From the NCBI GenBank assembly GCA_020442545.1, contig JAGRJX010000047.1, forward strand, positions 1 to 17,719: a DNA stretch of 17,719 nucleotides. Reading direction: 5' to 3'. The stretch comes from Lysobacterales bacterium. GTDB taxonomy: Bacteria > Pseudomonadota > Gammaproteobacteria > Xanthomonadales > Xanthomonadaceae. The notes under the pieces were generated by a model, which searched no databases, had not been told where the DNA came from, and saw only the letters and a program-made list of their open reading frames with translations. Below are positions 1 to 7,361 of the stretch, piece after piece. The position numbers were made by a program, and so were the translations under genes. How positions within the stretch are numbered: the first letter of the stretch is position 1; the number at the start of each line of letters is the position of its first letter.

Positions 1-1820
1 ATCACGGTCACCCACGGCGCCTCCGGATTGAGGCCGCCCAGCTGGATCTGCTTGCCGATCACGTTCTGGCCGGGCCAGAAACTGCTGGCGAGCGTGCTAT
101 TGACCAGCGCAACCCGGGCCACCTCGGCGCTGTCTGCCGAAGTGAACAGACGGCCGCCGAGCAACGGCACCCGCATGCTGTCGAAGTAGCCGGTGGAGAC
201 CCGATAGACGTCGGTATCCGGCGCCTCCGACGGAGGTATCGGCACGTCGCGGCGCTGGAATCCGGAACGATCGAATCCCGCCAGCGGCAGTGTGCTCGCA
301 ATCGCAGCGGCGTCGACGCCGGGCACCGCCTGCAGCCGCGCCAGCAGTTCGTCCTGTGCAGCACGCCGCGATGCGTTGTCCGGATAGCGCGCACTGAGCT
401 GGGTGGATGCGGTGACCACTCCGACCGCGTCGAAGCCTGGATCGACGTCACCGAGGGCAACGAAGGTGCGCAGCAGCAACGCGCCGCAGCTTGCCACGAC
501 CACGGCAGCGCAAACCTGCCCGGCCACCAGCCAGCGCTGTAGGTGTGGCTGGCTACCCAACGCAGCGCTGCTGCCTTGCTTGAGCGCCAACAGCGGATCG
601 CTGCGAGCAGCGATCCAGGCCGGCAGCGCGCCGGCCAGCAGGCCGGTCAGGGTCGCCAGGCAGACTGTATAGCCGACGATGCCCGCGTCGATATCGATAT
701 CGGACATCCGCGGCAAGGCCTCCGGCGCCAGGCTGCGGAACAGCTCCAGGCCGCCCGCGCCAAGCAGCAGTCCGAGTGCCGACCCCGTGAGCGACAGCAG
801 CAGGGATTCGCGCAGCACCTGACCGAGAAGCGCGCGACGGCCAGCGCCGATCGCCGCATGCACGGCCAGCTCCCGGCGGCGCGCGATGGCCCGGGCACTC
901 GACATGCCGGCAACATTCGCGCAGACGATCGCCATCACCAGCAGGGCCGCCGCATAGAGCAGCCACAGCTTGCGCGAGAACGACCCGACCAGCGCCTCGT
1001 TCAGCGGCCGCGCCAGCACGCTGGCGGTCGGCGGGTAGTCGGCGGGATAGGCGGCAGCAAGGCGCTGTTGGATGCCGTGCAGTTCACTGCTCGCCTGGTC
1101 CAGATCGGCGTCGTCGGCGAGTCGGCCGATGGCGCGCAGATGCTGACAGGTCCGACAGGCAAACGACTTGTCGACCTCGTAGCCGAGCGGCGCCCACACA
1201 CGCGGAGGCTTGCCGTGGCTGCTGAAGCCGAGCGGCTGGAATTCGCGCGGCAGAACGCCGATGACGGTCGCGCTCTGACCGGACAGTTCGATCGACCTGC
1301 CGATCACGTCCGGATCGCCGCCGAGCACGCTCTGCCAGTAGCCGTGGTCGACGATCACCGCGTCGTTGCGGGTGTCCCAGTGATCGTCACTGGCGCTGAA
1401 GTCGCGACCGAGCGCCGGAGCGACCCCCAGTGTGGAGAAGAATTCGTGGGTGACGCGCATGCCAGCGAGCCGCTCGGCCCCGATCGGGGTGGCCGAGGTC
1501 GGGGTCCAGCCGGCATATGCGGCCACGGACTGCAGGGCCTGCGACCGCTCCCGCCAGTCGACGAAGGTGCCGTAGGCCACCGTGACCGGCAGCAGATCGT
1601 CGGGCGAGCCCTGCTCGGCCAGGCTAAGCAGCCGACCGCTCTGGGGGTAAGGCAGCGCGTCGAGCAGTAGCGTGCGCACCACGCTGAACACGGCGCTGTT
1701 CATTCCGACGCCGAGCGCCAGAGTCATCACCACCAGCGCCGAATAACCACGTGCCGAAAGCAGGCGGCGCACGCTGATGTGCCATCCTCTAAGATACTGC
1801 ATCACCATCGACCATTTCAT
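1..1820 (-). CDS. ADOP-type ABC permease (MacB/FtsX-like), 3' end outside window
   Basis: The frame is open for 606 codons from ATG 1820 to the window edge, so the C-terminal part is missing. Visible are TM1 at about residues 26-50, a periplasmic MacB-type core domain (about 55-280, with FFSTLGVAPALGRDF and GQSATVIGVLP), and an FtsX-like membrane block (about 285-410) with RRRELAVHAAIGAGRRALL. A second membrane anchor lies near 430-455, and the start of the second periplasmic domain follows. This two-module layout is that of acidobacterial-type duplicated orphan permeases; no ATPase gene is next to it. A CRTC pair lies at residues 222-225. Unlike the ADOP at the other end of the window, it has no cytoplasmic N-terminal domain before TM1. 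The start is supported by GAGG seven bases upstream; in-frame ATGs at 1808 and 1802 are alternatives. The substrate is unknown; MacB relatives act in export or envelope stress. Confidence 0.85.
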   Translation of the reverse strand, partial: MKWSMVMQYLRGWHISVRRLLSARGYSALVVMTLALGVGMNSAVFSVVRTLLLDALPYPQSGRLLSLAEQGSPDDLLPVTVAYGTFVDWRERSQALQSVAAYAGWTPTSATPIGAERLAGMRVTHEFFSTLGVAPALGRDFSASDDHWDTRNDAVIVDHGYWQSVLGGDPDVIGRSIELSGQSATVIGVLPREFQPLGFSSHGKPPRVWAPLGYEVDKSFACRTCQHLRAIGRLADDADLDQASSELHGIQQRLAAAYPADYPPTASVLARPLNEALVGSFSRKLWLLYAAALLVMAIVCANVAGMSSARAIARRRELAVHAAIGAGRRALLGQVLRESLLLSLTGSALGLLLGAGGLELFRSLAPEALPRMSDIDIDAGIVGYTVCLATLTGLLAGALPAWIAARSDPLLALKQGSSAALGSQPHLQRWLVAGQVCAAVVVASCGALLLRTFVALGDVDPGFDAVGVVTASTQLSARYPDNASRRAAQDELLARLQAVPGVDAAAIASTLPLAGFDRSGFQRRDVPIPPSEAPDTDVYRVSTGYFDSMRVPLLGGRLFTSADSAEVARVALVNSTLASSFWPGQNVIGKQIQLGGLNPEAPWVTV

Positions 1821-1833
1821 TGCGTTGCCTCAA

Positions 1834-1860
1834 GTTGCTCCAGTTGCTCCAGTTGCTCCA
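1834..1860. repeat. Three perfect 9-base tandem repeats in the leader of the first ADOP gene
   Basis: The unit GTTGCTCCA (plus strand) is repeated three times without change at 1834-1842, 1843-1851 and 1852-1860. Read on the minus strand, the transcribed strand of the permease gene, the unit is TGGAGCAAC, so three GGAG motifs stand in series upstream of the GAGG nearest the ATG at 1820. The array lies inside the inferred 5' leader. Whether it affects translation is inference. Confidence 0.8.
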
Positions 1861-1868
1861 GATGCAAA

Positions 1869-1885
1869 AGCAAGAAGCCTGCCAG
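1869..1885 (-). promoter_or_regulatory. Sigma-54 (RpoN)-type -24/-12 promoter candidate for the ADOP gene
   Basis: The minus strand reads CTGGCAGGCTTCTTGCT. This matches the sigma-54 consensus YTGGCACGRNNNTTGCW at 12 of 14 defined positions. The GG (1883-1882) and GC (1871-1870) are exactly ten bases apart, as the family needs. Transcription would start near 1858, giving a leader of about 38 bases before ATG 1820. Two dyads lie upstream and could bind an enhancer protein: ATCGC-TT-GCGAT at 1908-1919 and GTGCCG-GCG-CGGCAC at 1989-2003. The promoter call rests on sequence match only. Confidence 0.5.
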
Positions 1886-1988
1886 CGACGGATGGCCTGC
1901 AGATTCAATCGCTTGCGATCAGAGGCAACGCCGCGACCGCCCGATTCCGTCCGACCGGTGTGCGGCTGCGAACGGCCTGGCGGACGCT

Positions 1989-2003
1989 GTGCCGGCGCGG
2001 CAC
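1989..2003. terminator. Short GC-rich hairpin just after murA (possible terminator or operator)
   Basis: GTGCCG-GCG-CGGCAC is a perfect 6-bp inverted repeat that begins ten bases past the murA stop codon on the minus strand. No T-run follows on that strand, so it is not a standard intrinsic terminator. The same dyad lies about 130-145 bases upstream of the inferred sigma-54 start of the next gene, a normal distance for an enhancer-binding site. Either role, or none, is possible. Confidence 0.25.
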
Positions 2004-2013
2004 CGCGCGACCC

Positions 2014-3273
2014 TCAGTTCGGCAGTCGCCGGATCTTCGCGCCGAGCACGCCGAGCTTTTCCTCGATGTTCTCGTAACCGCGATCGATGTGGTAGACGCG
2101 GTCAACCGTGGTTTCGCCCTGGGCGACGAGACCGGCCAGCACCAGGCTCGCCGAGGCGCGCAGGTCGGTCGCCATCAGCGGGGCGCCGGTGACGGATTCG
2201 ACGCCGCGGATGATCACCGACTTGCCTTCCACGCGCATGTCGGCACCGAGGCGCTGCAGCTCCTGCACATGCATGAAGCGGTTCTCGAAGATGGTCTCGG
2301 TGACCACGCCGACGCCGTCGGCGACGATATTGAGCGCGGCGAACTGCGCCTGCATGTCGGTGGGGAACGCCGGATACGGCGCGGTGGTCAGGCTGACCGA
2401 CTTCGGGCGACGGCCCTGCATGTTCAATTCAATGGTGTTGTCGCTGACGTTGATGTACGCGCCGGCTTCTTCCAGCTTGACCAGCACCGCATCGAGGATG
2501 TCCGCGCGGGTGTTGCGGCAGAGCACGCGACCACCGGTGATCGCGCCCGCAATGAGGAAGGTGCCGGTCTCGATGCGGTCGGGCAGCACGTCATAGACGC
2601 AGCCGCCCAAGCGATCCACGCCTTCGATGGTCATGCTGTTGCTGCCGGCCCCGCTGATCCGCGCACCCATGGCGTTCAGGCATTCGGCGAGATCAACGAC
2701 CTCGGGCTCCTGCGCGGCGTTCTCGATCACCGACGTGCCACGGGCCAGCGCGGCGGCCATCATGATGTTTTCGGTGCCGGTGACGGTGACCATGTCCATC
2801 ACGATTCGCGCGCCACGCAGTTGCTTTGCCCTGGCGCGGATGTAGCCATTCTCGACGATAACCTCGGCGCCAAGCGCGCGCAGGCCACGGATATGCTGAT
2901 CAACCGGACGCGAGCCGATGGCGCAGCCGCCCGGCAGCGACACCTCGGCCTCGCCAAAACGCGCCAGCAGCGGGCCAAGCACCAGGATCGAGGCGCGCAT
3001 GGTCCGGACCAGCTCGTAAGGTGCGATGTGGCTGTCCACGCCGCGCGCGTCGATCTGCACCTTCATCTTTTCGTCCAGCACCAGCTGCACGCCCATCTGG
3101 CCGAGCAGTTCCATGGTGGTGGTGACGTCGTGCAGGTGCGGAACGTTGCCGATCTCCATCGGCTCCTCGGCCAGCAAGCCGGCCGCCATGATCGGCAGCA
3201 CGGCGTTCTTGGCGCCGGAAATCTGCACCTCGCCGTCCAGCGCGGTGCCACCGTTGATCTGAATCTTCGCCAT
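2014..3273 (-). CDS. murA: UDP-N-acetylglucosamine 1-carboxyvinyltransferase MurA
   Basis: This cytoplasmic enzyme transfers enolpyruvate from PEP to UDP-GlcNAc, the first committed step of peptidoglycan synthesis. The 419-residue length equals the usual family length. The N-terminus MAKIQINGGTALDGEVQISG leads into the K22-N23 pair (SGAKNA) that contacts substrate. The active-site loop LPGGCAIGSRPVD carries the catalytic cysteine at residue 117, the residue targeted by fosfomycin, so this is the fosfomycin-sensitive type rather than the Asp variant. RGYENIEEKLGVLGA near the C-terminus is also typical. The ATG shares one base with the ibaG stop (TGATG), which implies translational coupling; GAGG lies ten bases before the start. 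The ibaG-murA order is the same as in E. coli, but the mla genes that precede it there are absent here. Confidence 0.98.
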   Translation of the reverse strand: MAKIQINGGTALDGEVQISGAKNAVLPIMAAGLLAEEPMEIGNVPHLHDVTTTMELLGQMGVQLVLDEKMKVQIDARGVDSHIAPYELVRTMRASILVLGPLLARFGEAEVSLPGGCAIGSRPVDQHIRGLRALGAEVIVENGYIRARAKQLRGARIVMDMVTVTGTENIMMAAALARGTSVIENAAQEPEVVDLAECLNAMGARISGAGSNSMTIEGVDRLGGCVYDVLPDRIETGTFLIAGAITGGRVLCRNTRADILDAVLVKLEEAGAYINVSDNTIELNMQGRRPKSVSLTTAPYPAFPTDMQAQFAALNIVADGVGVVTETIFENRFMHVQELQRLGADMRVEGKSVIIRGVESVTGAPLMATDLRASASLVLAGLVAQGETTVDRVYHIDRGYENIEEKLGVLGAKIRRLPN

Positions 3274-3509
3274 CAGGCGGCGGCCTCGTCGGGGGTCAGC
3301 GTCTTCAGCGCCAGCGCATGAATCTCACCGCCCATGCGGGTGCCCAGCGTGGCGTAGACCATGCGGTGGCGGGCCAGCGGCAGCTTGCCGGCGAATTCGG
3401 CACAGATGACCTCGGCCTCGAAATGCACGCCGTCAGCGCCGCGCACCACGGCGCGTGCGCCGGGCAGGCCGGCTTCGATCAGTTGCTGGATGGTTTCTGG
3501 ATTCATCAT
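3273..3509 (-). CDS. ibaG: BolA/IbaG-family protein
   Basis: A small BolA-family protein of 78 residues. Family members work with monothiol glutaredoxins in iron-sulfur cluster handling and respond to acid stress; E. coli ibaG likewise lies directly upstream of murA. The recognisable family features are the KLPLARHRMVYATLG stretch, with its conserved histidine (residue 48), and the C-terminal EIHALALKTLTPDEA helix. The start is MMNPETIQQ at 3509 (or the second ATG at 3506). The frame stays open far upstream to 3869, but that part (rich in Pro and Arg) does not look like protein and runs back across the divergent intergenic region, so it is not included. The ribosome-binding site is weak (AGTGGA). 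The stop overlaps the murA start, so the two genes are probably one transcript. Confidence 0.93.
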   Translation of the reverse strand: MMNPETIQQLIEAGLPGARAVVRGADGVHFEAEVICAEFAGKLPLARHRMVYATLGTRMGGEIHALALKTLTPDEAAA

Positions 3510-3787
3510 GCTGGTATCCACTGGAACGGCCCGCCGGCAACGGCGATCAGGCGGCGCGGCGCGTAATTCGGGGTCATGGCTCAGGGCGTCGACGGGAACC
3601 TGAACGTTGCGGACTTTGCCGGGCAAATCGCCCGATGCCGGGGCCGCAGCTGCGCTAGAATGGGCCGGAAATCTTAGCAGAGCCGGCGCATTTGGGCGGT
3701 TCCGGAGGCCGTGTCTGGCAAAGCCGGGATCGTCTGGCACCTGCCCCTGCCAACCCTGCAACGACTCCAGACCCGGACCGATCGCGA
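3510..3787. promoter_or_regulatory. Divergent intergenic region between ibaG and kdsD
   Basis: This stretch of 278 bases must hold the promoters for the leftward ibaG-murA pair and the rightward kdsD run. The clearest structure is a 13-base palindrome TTTGCC-G-GGCAAA at 3615-3627, a plausible operator. A TAGAAT hexamer at 3656-3661 on the plus strand could be a -10 box, but no good -35 is found at 16-18 bases from it. An inverted pair TGGCA/TGCCA lies near 3729-3746. No RNA gene or small ORF with credible coding features is seen. Confidence 0.35.
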
Positions 3788-4813
3788 ATGAATGCCCGCA
3801 TCCAGCCCCTTCACCCCGCCTGCGGCGCCAGGGTCGAACTCGACCCGGCGGCGCTGAAGGCCAGCGCACGCAGCGTCATCGATACGGAATCCGCGGCGCT
3901 GGAAGCGCTCAAGGCGCAGGTTGACCAAGCCTTCGTCGACGCCTGCCGGGTGATTTTTGCCGGCCAGGGCCGCGTAGTCACCATCGGCATGGGCAAGTCC
4001 GGCCACATCGCGCGCAAGATTGCGGCGACCTTCGCCTCCACTGGCACGCCGGCGTTCTACGTGCATCCGGGCGAGGCCAGTCACGGCGACCTCGGCATGA
4101 TCACCGACGCCGACGTGGTGCTGGCGCTGTCCAATTCCGGCGAGACCGACGAACTGCTGACCATCGTCCCGGTGCTGAAGCGCCAGGGCAACGTGCTGAT
4201 TGCCGCCACCGGGCGGCCGCAGTCGACGCTGGCACGGCTGGCCGACATCCACCTCGACGTCAGCGTGCCGGCCGAGGCCTGCCCACTGGGCCTGGCACCG
4301 ACCTCCAGCACCACCGCCGCACTGGTGATGGGCGACGCGCTGGCGATCGCGCTGCTGGAAGCACGCGGCTTCACGGATCAGGACTTCGCCCGCTCGCACC
4401 CGGCCGGCAGCCTCGGCCGCCGCCTGCTGCTGCGCATCAGCGACATCATGCACGACGGCGTCGAAGTGCCCCGCGTTGGCCCCGATGCCTCGCTCAGCGA
4501 TGCCGTGGTCGAGATGAGCCGCAAGCGCCTGGGCATGACTGCCATCGTCGATTCCGAAGACCGCCTGCTCGGCGTGTTCACCGACGGCGACCTGCGCCGT
4601 GCGCTGGACGAGTCGGCGGTCGACCTGCGCGCCACCCCGGTCACGGAGGCGATGACGCGCGAGCCCAAGACCATCGGCCCGGACCGGCTGGCGGTGGAAG
4701 CCGCGCGGTTGATGGAGGCGCACCAGATCAACGGCCTGGTGGTGATCGACGAGGAACGCCACGTGGTCGGCGCGCTGAACATCCACGACCTGCTGCGGGC
4801 CCGCGTGGTCTGA
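3788..4813 (+). CDS. kdsD: D-arabinose 5-phosphate isomerase KdsD (SIS + two CBS domains)
   Basis: KdsD converts ribulose 5-phosphate to arabinose 5-phosphate, the first step towards Kdo, the sugar joining lipid A to the LPS core. The 341-residue protein has an N-terminal SIS sugar-phosphate isomerase domain (about 45-190) with GMGKSGHIARKIAATF, the HPGEASHGDLGM segment and SNSGETDE. SHPAGSLGRRLL at 203-214 is the usual link to the CBS pair. CBS1 covers about 218-275 (IMHDGVEVP, GVFTDGDLRR) and CBS2 about 285-341. The start MNARIQPLHP at 3788 gives a length close to the E. coli enzyme (328); the frame runs back to 3692, but that leader is low-quality sequence. The ribosome-binding site is weak. 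kdsC follows after 27 bases. Confidence 0.97.
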   Translation: MNARIQPLHPACGARVELDPAALKASARSVIDTESAALEALKAQVDQAFVDACRVIFAGQGRVVTIGMGKSGHIARKIAATFASTGTPAFYVHPGEASHGDLGMITDADVVLALSNSGETDELLTIVPVLKRQGNVLIAATGRPQSTLARLADIHLDVSVPAEACPLGLAPTSSTTAALVMGDALAIALLEARGFTDQDFARSHPAGSLGRRLLLRISDIMHDGVEVPRVGPDASLSDAVVEMSRKRLGMTAIVDSEDRLLGVFTDGDLRRALDESAVDLRATPVTEAMTREPKTIGPDRLAVEAARLMEAHQINGLVVIDEERHVVGALNIHDLLRARVV

Positions 4814-4840
4814 CCACCACACATCCAACAGGGGATTGTC

Positions 4841-5401
4841 ATGGCCTATCTGAGCGCGTCTGAGATTCCGGCGGAACTGCGGGAACGCGCGGCACGCATC
4901 CGGCTGGTCGCCTTCGATGTCGACGGCACCCTGAGTGATGGCAAACTGCTCTATGGCGACGGCAGCGAGCTCAAGGCCTTCCATGTCCTTGACGGCCTCG
5001 GCATGAAGCTGCTGCGCGACTACGACATCGAAGTCGCCCTGATCACCGCGCGGGAAAGCAATGTCGTGCAGTCGCGCGCGCGCGAACTGGGCCTGCGCCA
5101 CGTCTACCAGGGTGCGCGTGACAAACTGGAAACGTTGGAACACCTGACCCGCAGCCTGCGCATCGAACCCGGCCAGGTCGCCTACATGGGCGACGACCTG
5201 CCGGATCTGCCGGTGCTGCAACACGTCGGTCTGTCGGCGGCACCGGCCAATGCGCATGCCTGGGTACGCGAACGCGTGTACTGGTGCAGCACCGCTCGCG
5301 GCGGCGGAGGTGCAGGCCGGGAACTGTGCGACCTGATCCTGCTCGCGCAAGGCCACGCCGATACGATCCTCAAGCGCTACCTGCCCGGCGGCGGCGAATG
5401 A
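4841..5401 (+). CDS. kdsC: Kdo 8-phosphate phosphatase KdsC (HAD family)
   Basis: KdsC removes phosphate from Kdo 8-phosphate to give free Kdo in the cytoplasm. The 186-residue protein is a capless HAD phosphatase. The nucleophile motif AFDVDGTLSDG has D26 and D28, motif II threonine lies in ALITARES (about 66-73), the motif III lysine is K95 (ARDKLE), and the metal-binding GDDLPDLPVL has D118, D119 and D122. These are the signatures of KdsC itself rather than of other small HAD enzymes, and the position after kdsD agrees. The start has a good AGGGGA ribosome site. The stop codon overlaps the lptC start (ATGA), so the two are translationally coupled. Confidence 0.97.
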   Translation: MAYLSASEIPAELRERAARIRLVAFDVDGTLSDGKLLYGDGSELKAFHVLDGLGMKLLRDYDIEVALITARESNVVQSRARELGLRHVYQGARDKLETLEHLTRSLRIEPGQVAYMGDDLPDLPVLQHVGLSAAPANAHAWVRERVYWCSTARGGGGAGRELCDLILLAQGHADTILKRYLPGGGE

Positions 5402-5973
5402 CCGGTACCCAGCGCGGCTGGCTGATCCTGCTCGCGGTCTTCGCCCTTGTCAGCGGCTGGTGGCTTTGGTCGCTGACCGATGACGACAGCGCACCGCCAC
5501 TGACCGGTCCGCCGCGATCCGACTACAGCCTGGAGAACTTTCAGCTGGTCGCCATGGACGAGCACGGTCGCGAGTCCTTTTCGGTGCGCGGACCACGGCT
5601 GTCGCGGCATCCGTTCCTTGGCACGATGGACATCGACAGCCCGCGCTTCGAGTTTCCCGATGCCGACGGCGGCCGCTGGCAGGCGCAATCCGGTCACGCC
5701 TGGGTCGCCGCCGACGGCAAGCAGCTGCGCCTCTACGACGACTACGTGATCAACGGTCCGCCACCGGACGCCGGCACCCCGCTGCGCATGTACGGCCCGG
5801 ATATCCGCTTTCTTCCGGACGACAACGTGGCCGAAACCGACAGCGATGTGACCATCCGTGATGGCCGATCTATACTGCGCGGCCACGGCATGCGGGCGGA
5901 GCTGGACGACCGCCACGTCGTGCTCTCGCAATTTGATGGTCGCTTCCAGACCGCCGCCCCGAAGTCACCGTGA
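5398..5973 (+). CDS. lptC: LPS export inner-membrane protein LptC
   Basis: LptC is the bitopic inner-membrane part of the Lpt bridge that passes LPS from the LptBFG transporter to periplasmic LptA. The 191-residue protein has one N-terminal membrane helix (WLILLAVFALVSGWWLWSL, about residues 7-25) followed by a periplasmic domain that begins with the typical YSLENFQLVAMDEHGRESF and continues in short beta-strand-like segments (SPRFEF, AWVAADGKQLRLYDD, SDVTIRDGRSILRGHGM), as expected for the beta-jellyroll. The ATG overlaps the kdsC stop by four bases. A longer reading from 5284 would run inside kdsC and adds only Arg/Pro-rich sequence, so it was dropped. The lptA GTG start overlaps its stop by four bases. 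Confidence 0.95.
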   Translation: MTGTQRGWLILLAVFALVSGWWLWSLTDDDSAPPLTGPPRSDYSLENFQLVAMDEHGRESFSVRGPRLSRHPFLGTMDIDSPRFEFPDADGGRWQAQSGHAWVAADGKQLRLYDDYVINGPPPDAGTPLRMYGPDIRFLPDDNVAETDSDVTIRDGRSILRGHGMRAELDDRHVVLSQFDGRFQTAAPKSP

Positions 5974-6506
5974 AGCCTGCCATGAGCCGTCACCACGCCC
6001 CTGCTGCCATTCACACCGCCATACTGCTGACGCTGTTTCTGCTGCCGTCGGCTGCCGTCGCCAGGAGCAGCGATCGCGACCAGCCGATGGACGTCAGCGC
6101 CAACCGCACCGACACCACGCTGCAGCAGGACGGCACCGCTAGGCTCTCCGGTGATGTGCGCATCAGCCAGGGCACGCTGGACGTGCGCGCCGACGAGGCG
6201 CTGGTCAAGATGGCCAACGGCGAGATCGCCCACGTCACCCTCACCGGCGCGCCGGCCACCATGCGCCAGGAAAAGGACGACGGCGGCATCACCATCGCCC
6301 GCGCCCGGCGCATCGAGTACGACCTGTCCGGCGACCGCATCGACCTCTACGGCGGTGTCACCGTCGACGAACCCGGCGGCAGCCTCAGCGGCGAGCATCT
6401 CAGCTACGACCTCGCCAGCGGTCGCATCGAGGGCGGCGGCGAAGGCAACGGTCGCGTCAACCTGCGCATCCTGCCGGGCAGCGGCAACAAAGACGCCCAG
6501 CCCTGA
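5970..6506 (+). CDS. lptA: LPS transport periplasmic protein LptA
   Basis: LptA is the periplasmic bridge protein that carries LPS to the outer-membrane LptDE complex. The 178-residue reading has a signal peptide (hydrophobic IHTAILLTLFLLPSAAVA, cleavage probably after AVA near residue 31) followed by the OstA-type domain with DQPMDVSANRTDTTLQQDGT, TARLSGDVRISQGTLDVRAD and ARRIEYDLSGDRIDLYGGV, a repeating beta-strand pattern. Two starts are possible: GTG at 5970, overlapping the lptC stop (GTGA), or ATG at 5982 (MSRHHAPAA). Both keep the signal peptide; neither has a strong ribosome site. The stop overlaps the lptB ATG (TGATG). The C-terminal tail ends in GSGNKDAQP, which is polar and probably disordered. 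Confidence 0.95.
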   Translation: MKPAMSRHHAPAAIHTAILLTLFLLPSAAVARSSDRDQPMDVSANRTDTTLQQDGTARLSGDVRISQGTLDVRADEALVKMANGEIAHVTLTGAPATMRQEKDDGGITIARARRIEYDLSGDRIDLYGGVTVDEPGGSLSGEHLSYDLASGRIEGGGEGNGRVNLRILPGSGNKDAQP

Positions 6507-7225
6507 TGCTGGTCGCCCGCGCACTGCGCAAGCGCTACCGCGCTCGCGACGTGGTTCATGATTTCAGCTGCTCGCTGGATGCCGGCGAAGTGGTCGGCCT
6601 GCTCGGCCCCAATGGTGCCGGCAAGACCACCTGCTTTTACATGGTGGTCGGGCTGGTAGCGGCTGACGGTGGCGAAATCCTGCTCGACGGCGAGAACATC
6701 TCCGCACTGCCCATGCACGCCCGTGCGCGCCGCGGCGTCGGCTACCTGCCACAGGAACCGTCGGTGTTCCGCCAGCTCAGCGTCAGCGACAACATCCTGG
6801 CCATCCTCGAGCTGCGACCGGACCTCGACGCCAACGGCCGCCGCCGCGAGCTCGAGGAACTGCTGGACGAGCTGCAGATTGGCCACGTTGCCGAACAGCT
6901 GGGTGCCAGTCTTTCTGGCGGCGAGCGCCGGCGTGTCGAAATCGCCCGCGCACTGGCCGGCAAGCCGCGTCTGATGCTGCTGGATGAGCCTTTCGCCGGC
7001 GTCGACCCGATTTCGGTGGGCGAAATCCAGAAAATCGTGCGCCACCTCAAGCAACGCGGCATCGGCGTGCTGATTACCGACCACAACGTGCGCGAAACCC
7101 TTGGCATTTGCGACCGGGCGTATATCCTCAACGAAGGCCGGGTCCTGACGCAGGGTGCGCCGGATGCAGTAATGGCCAACCCAGAAGTCCGTCGCGTCTA
7201 CCTGGGCGACAGTTTTAGGCTCTAA
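6506..7225 (+). CDS. lptB: LPS export ABC transporter ATPase LptB
   Basis: LptB is the cytoplasmic ATPase that drives LPS extraction by LptFG. All ABC motifs are present in the 239 residues: Walker A GPNGAGKTT at 34-42, Q-loop Q83 (YLPQEPSVFR), signature LSGGE at 136-140, Walker B LMLLDE at 156-161, D-loop FAGVDPISV, and the switch histidine H193 (TDHNVRE). The phrases TTCFYMVVGL and DEPFAGVDPISVGEIQ are close to E. coli LptB and set it apart from amino-acid ABC ATPases. The partners lptF and lptG are not in the window, as is usual. The ATG overlaps the lptA stop, ending the coupled lptC-lptA-lptB chain; a repeat-bearing gap of 136 bases then separates it from rpoN. Confidence 0.98.
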   Translation: MLVARALRKRYRARDVVHDFSCSLDAGEVVGLLGPNGAGKTTCFYMVVGLVAADGGEILLDGENISALPMHARARRGVGYLPQEPSVFRQLSVSDNILAILELRPDLDANGRRRELEELLDELQIGHVAEQLGASLSGGERRRVEIARALAGKPRLMLLDEPFAGVDPISVGEIQKIVRHLKQRGIGVLITDHNVRETLGICDRAYILNEGRVLTQGAPDAVMANPEVRRVYLGDSFRL

Positions 7226-7229
7226 CGGC

Positions 7230-7339
7230 GGTGATTGCTGATGCGTGAGAAGTGATTTGCAGAAGCAGAAGCGGAGATACGAATCCTGACCGCTGCTGTT
7301 TTGCCCTGGCCAATCACGAATCACCCATCACCCATCACA
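7230..7339. repeat. Long imperfect inverted repeat with short internal direct repeats, between lptB and rpoN
   Basis: The arms 7230-7260 and 7309-7339 are imperfect reverse complements: I count 24 matching pairs in 31 positions, separated by a 48-base spacer. Within the right arm the heptamer ATCACCC is repeated (AATCACG-AATCACCC-ATCACCC-ATCACA), and related GTGATT/TGATG pieces fill the left arm. It occupies most of the 136-base gap. It could be a REP-like intergenic element, an mRNA hairpin that separates lpt from rpoN expression, or the remains of a small mobile element. No T-run follows it on the plus strand, so it is not a classic terminator. Confidence 0.65.
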
Positions 7340-7361
7340 GCCTCCGAAGGAGAGCACAGGC

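Noticed and set aside
543..1670. Plus-strand open frame (375 codons) over the first ADOP gene
   Set aside because: It is antisense to the permease, which reads through the whole stretch in one frame with good family motifs.
1777..3321. Plus-strand open frame (514 codons) over murA
   Set aside because: It is antisense to murA and to the start of the ADOP gene, with His/Gln/Ala-rich sequence and no motif.
3728..3747. Second sigma-54-like site (TGGCAC...CTGCC) before kdsD
   Set aside because: The GG and GC are 11 bases apart instead of 10, which sigma-54 does not normally accept, and the -12 side reads CTGC rather than TTGC.
3510..3869. In-frame N-terminal extension of IbaG
   Set aside because: The extra 120 residues are Arg/Pro/Gly-rich, overlap kdsD on the other strand, and would make the protein far longer than any BolA-type relative.
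3674..5356. Long minus-strand open frame (560 codons) opposite kdsD and kdsC
   Set aside because: It lies fully antisense to two clear genes. Its Ala/Gln/His/Arg-rich composition is the shadow typical of high-G+C codon bias.
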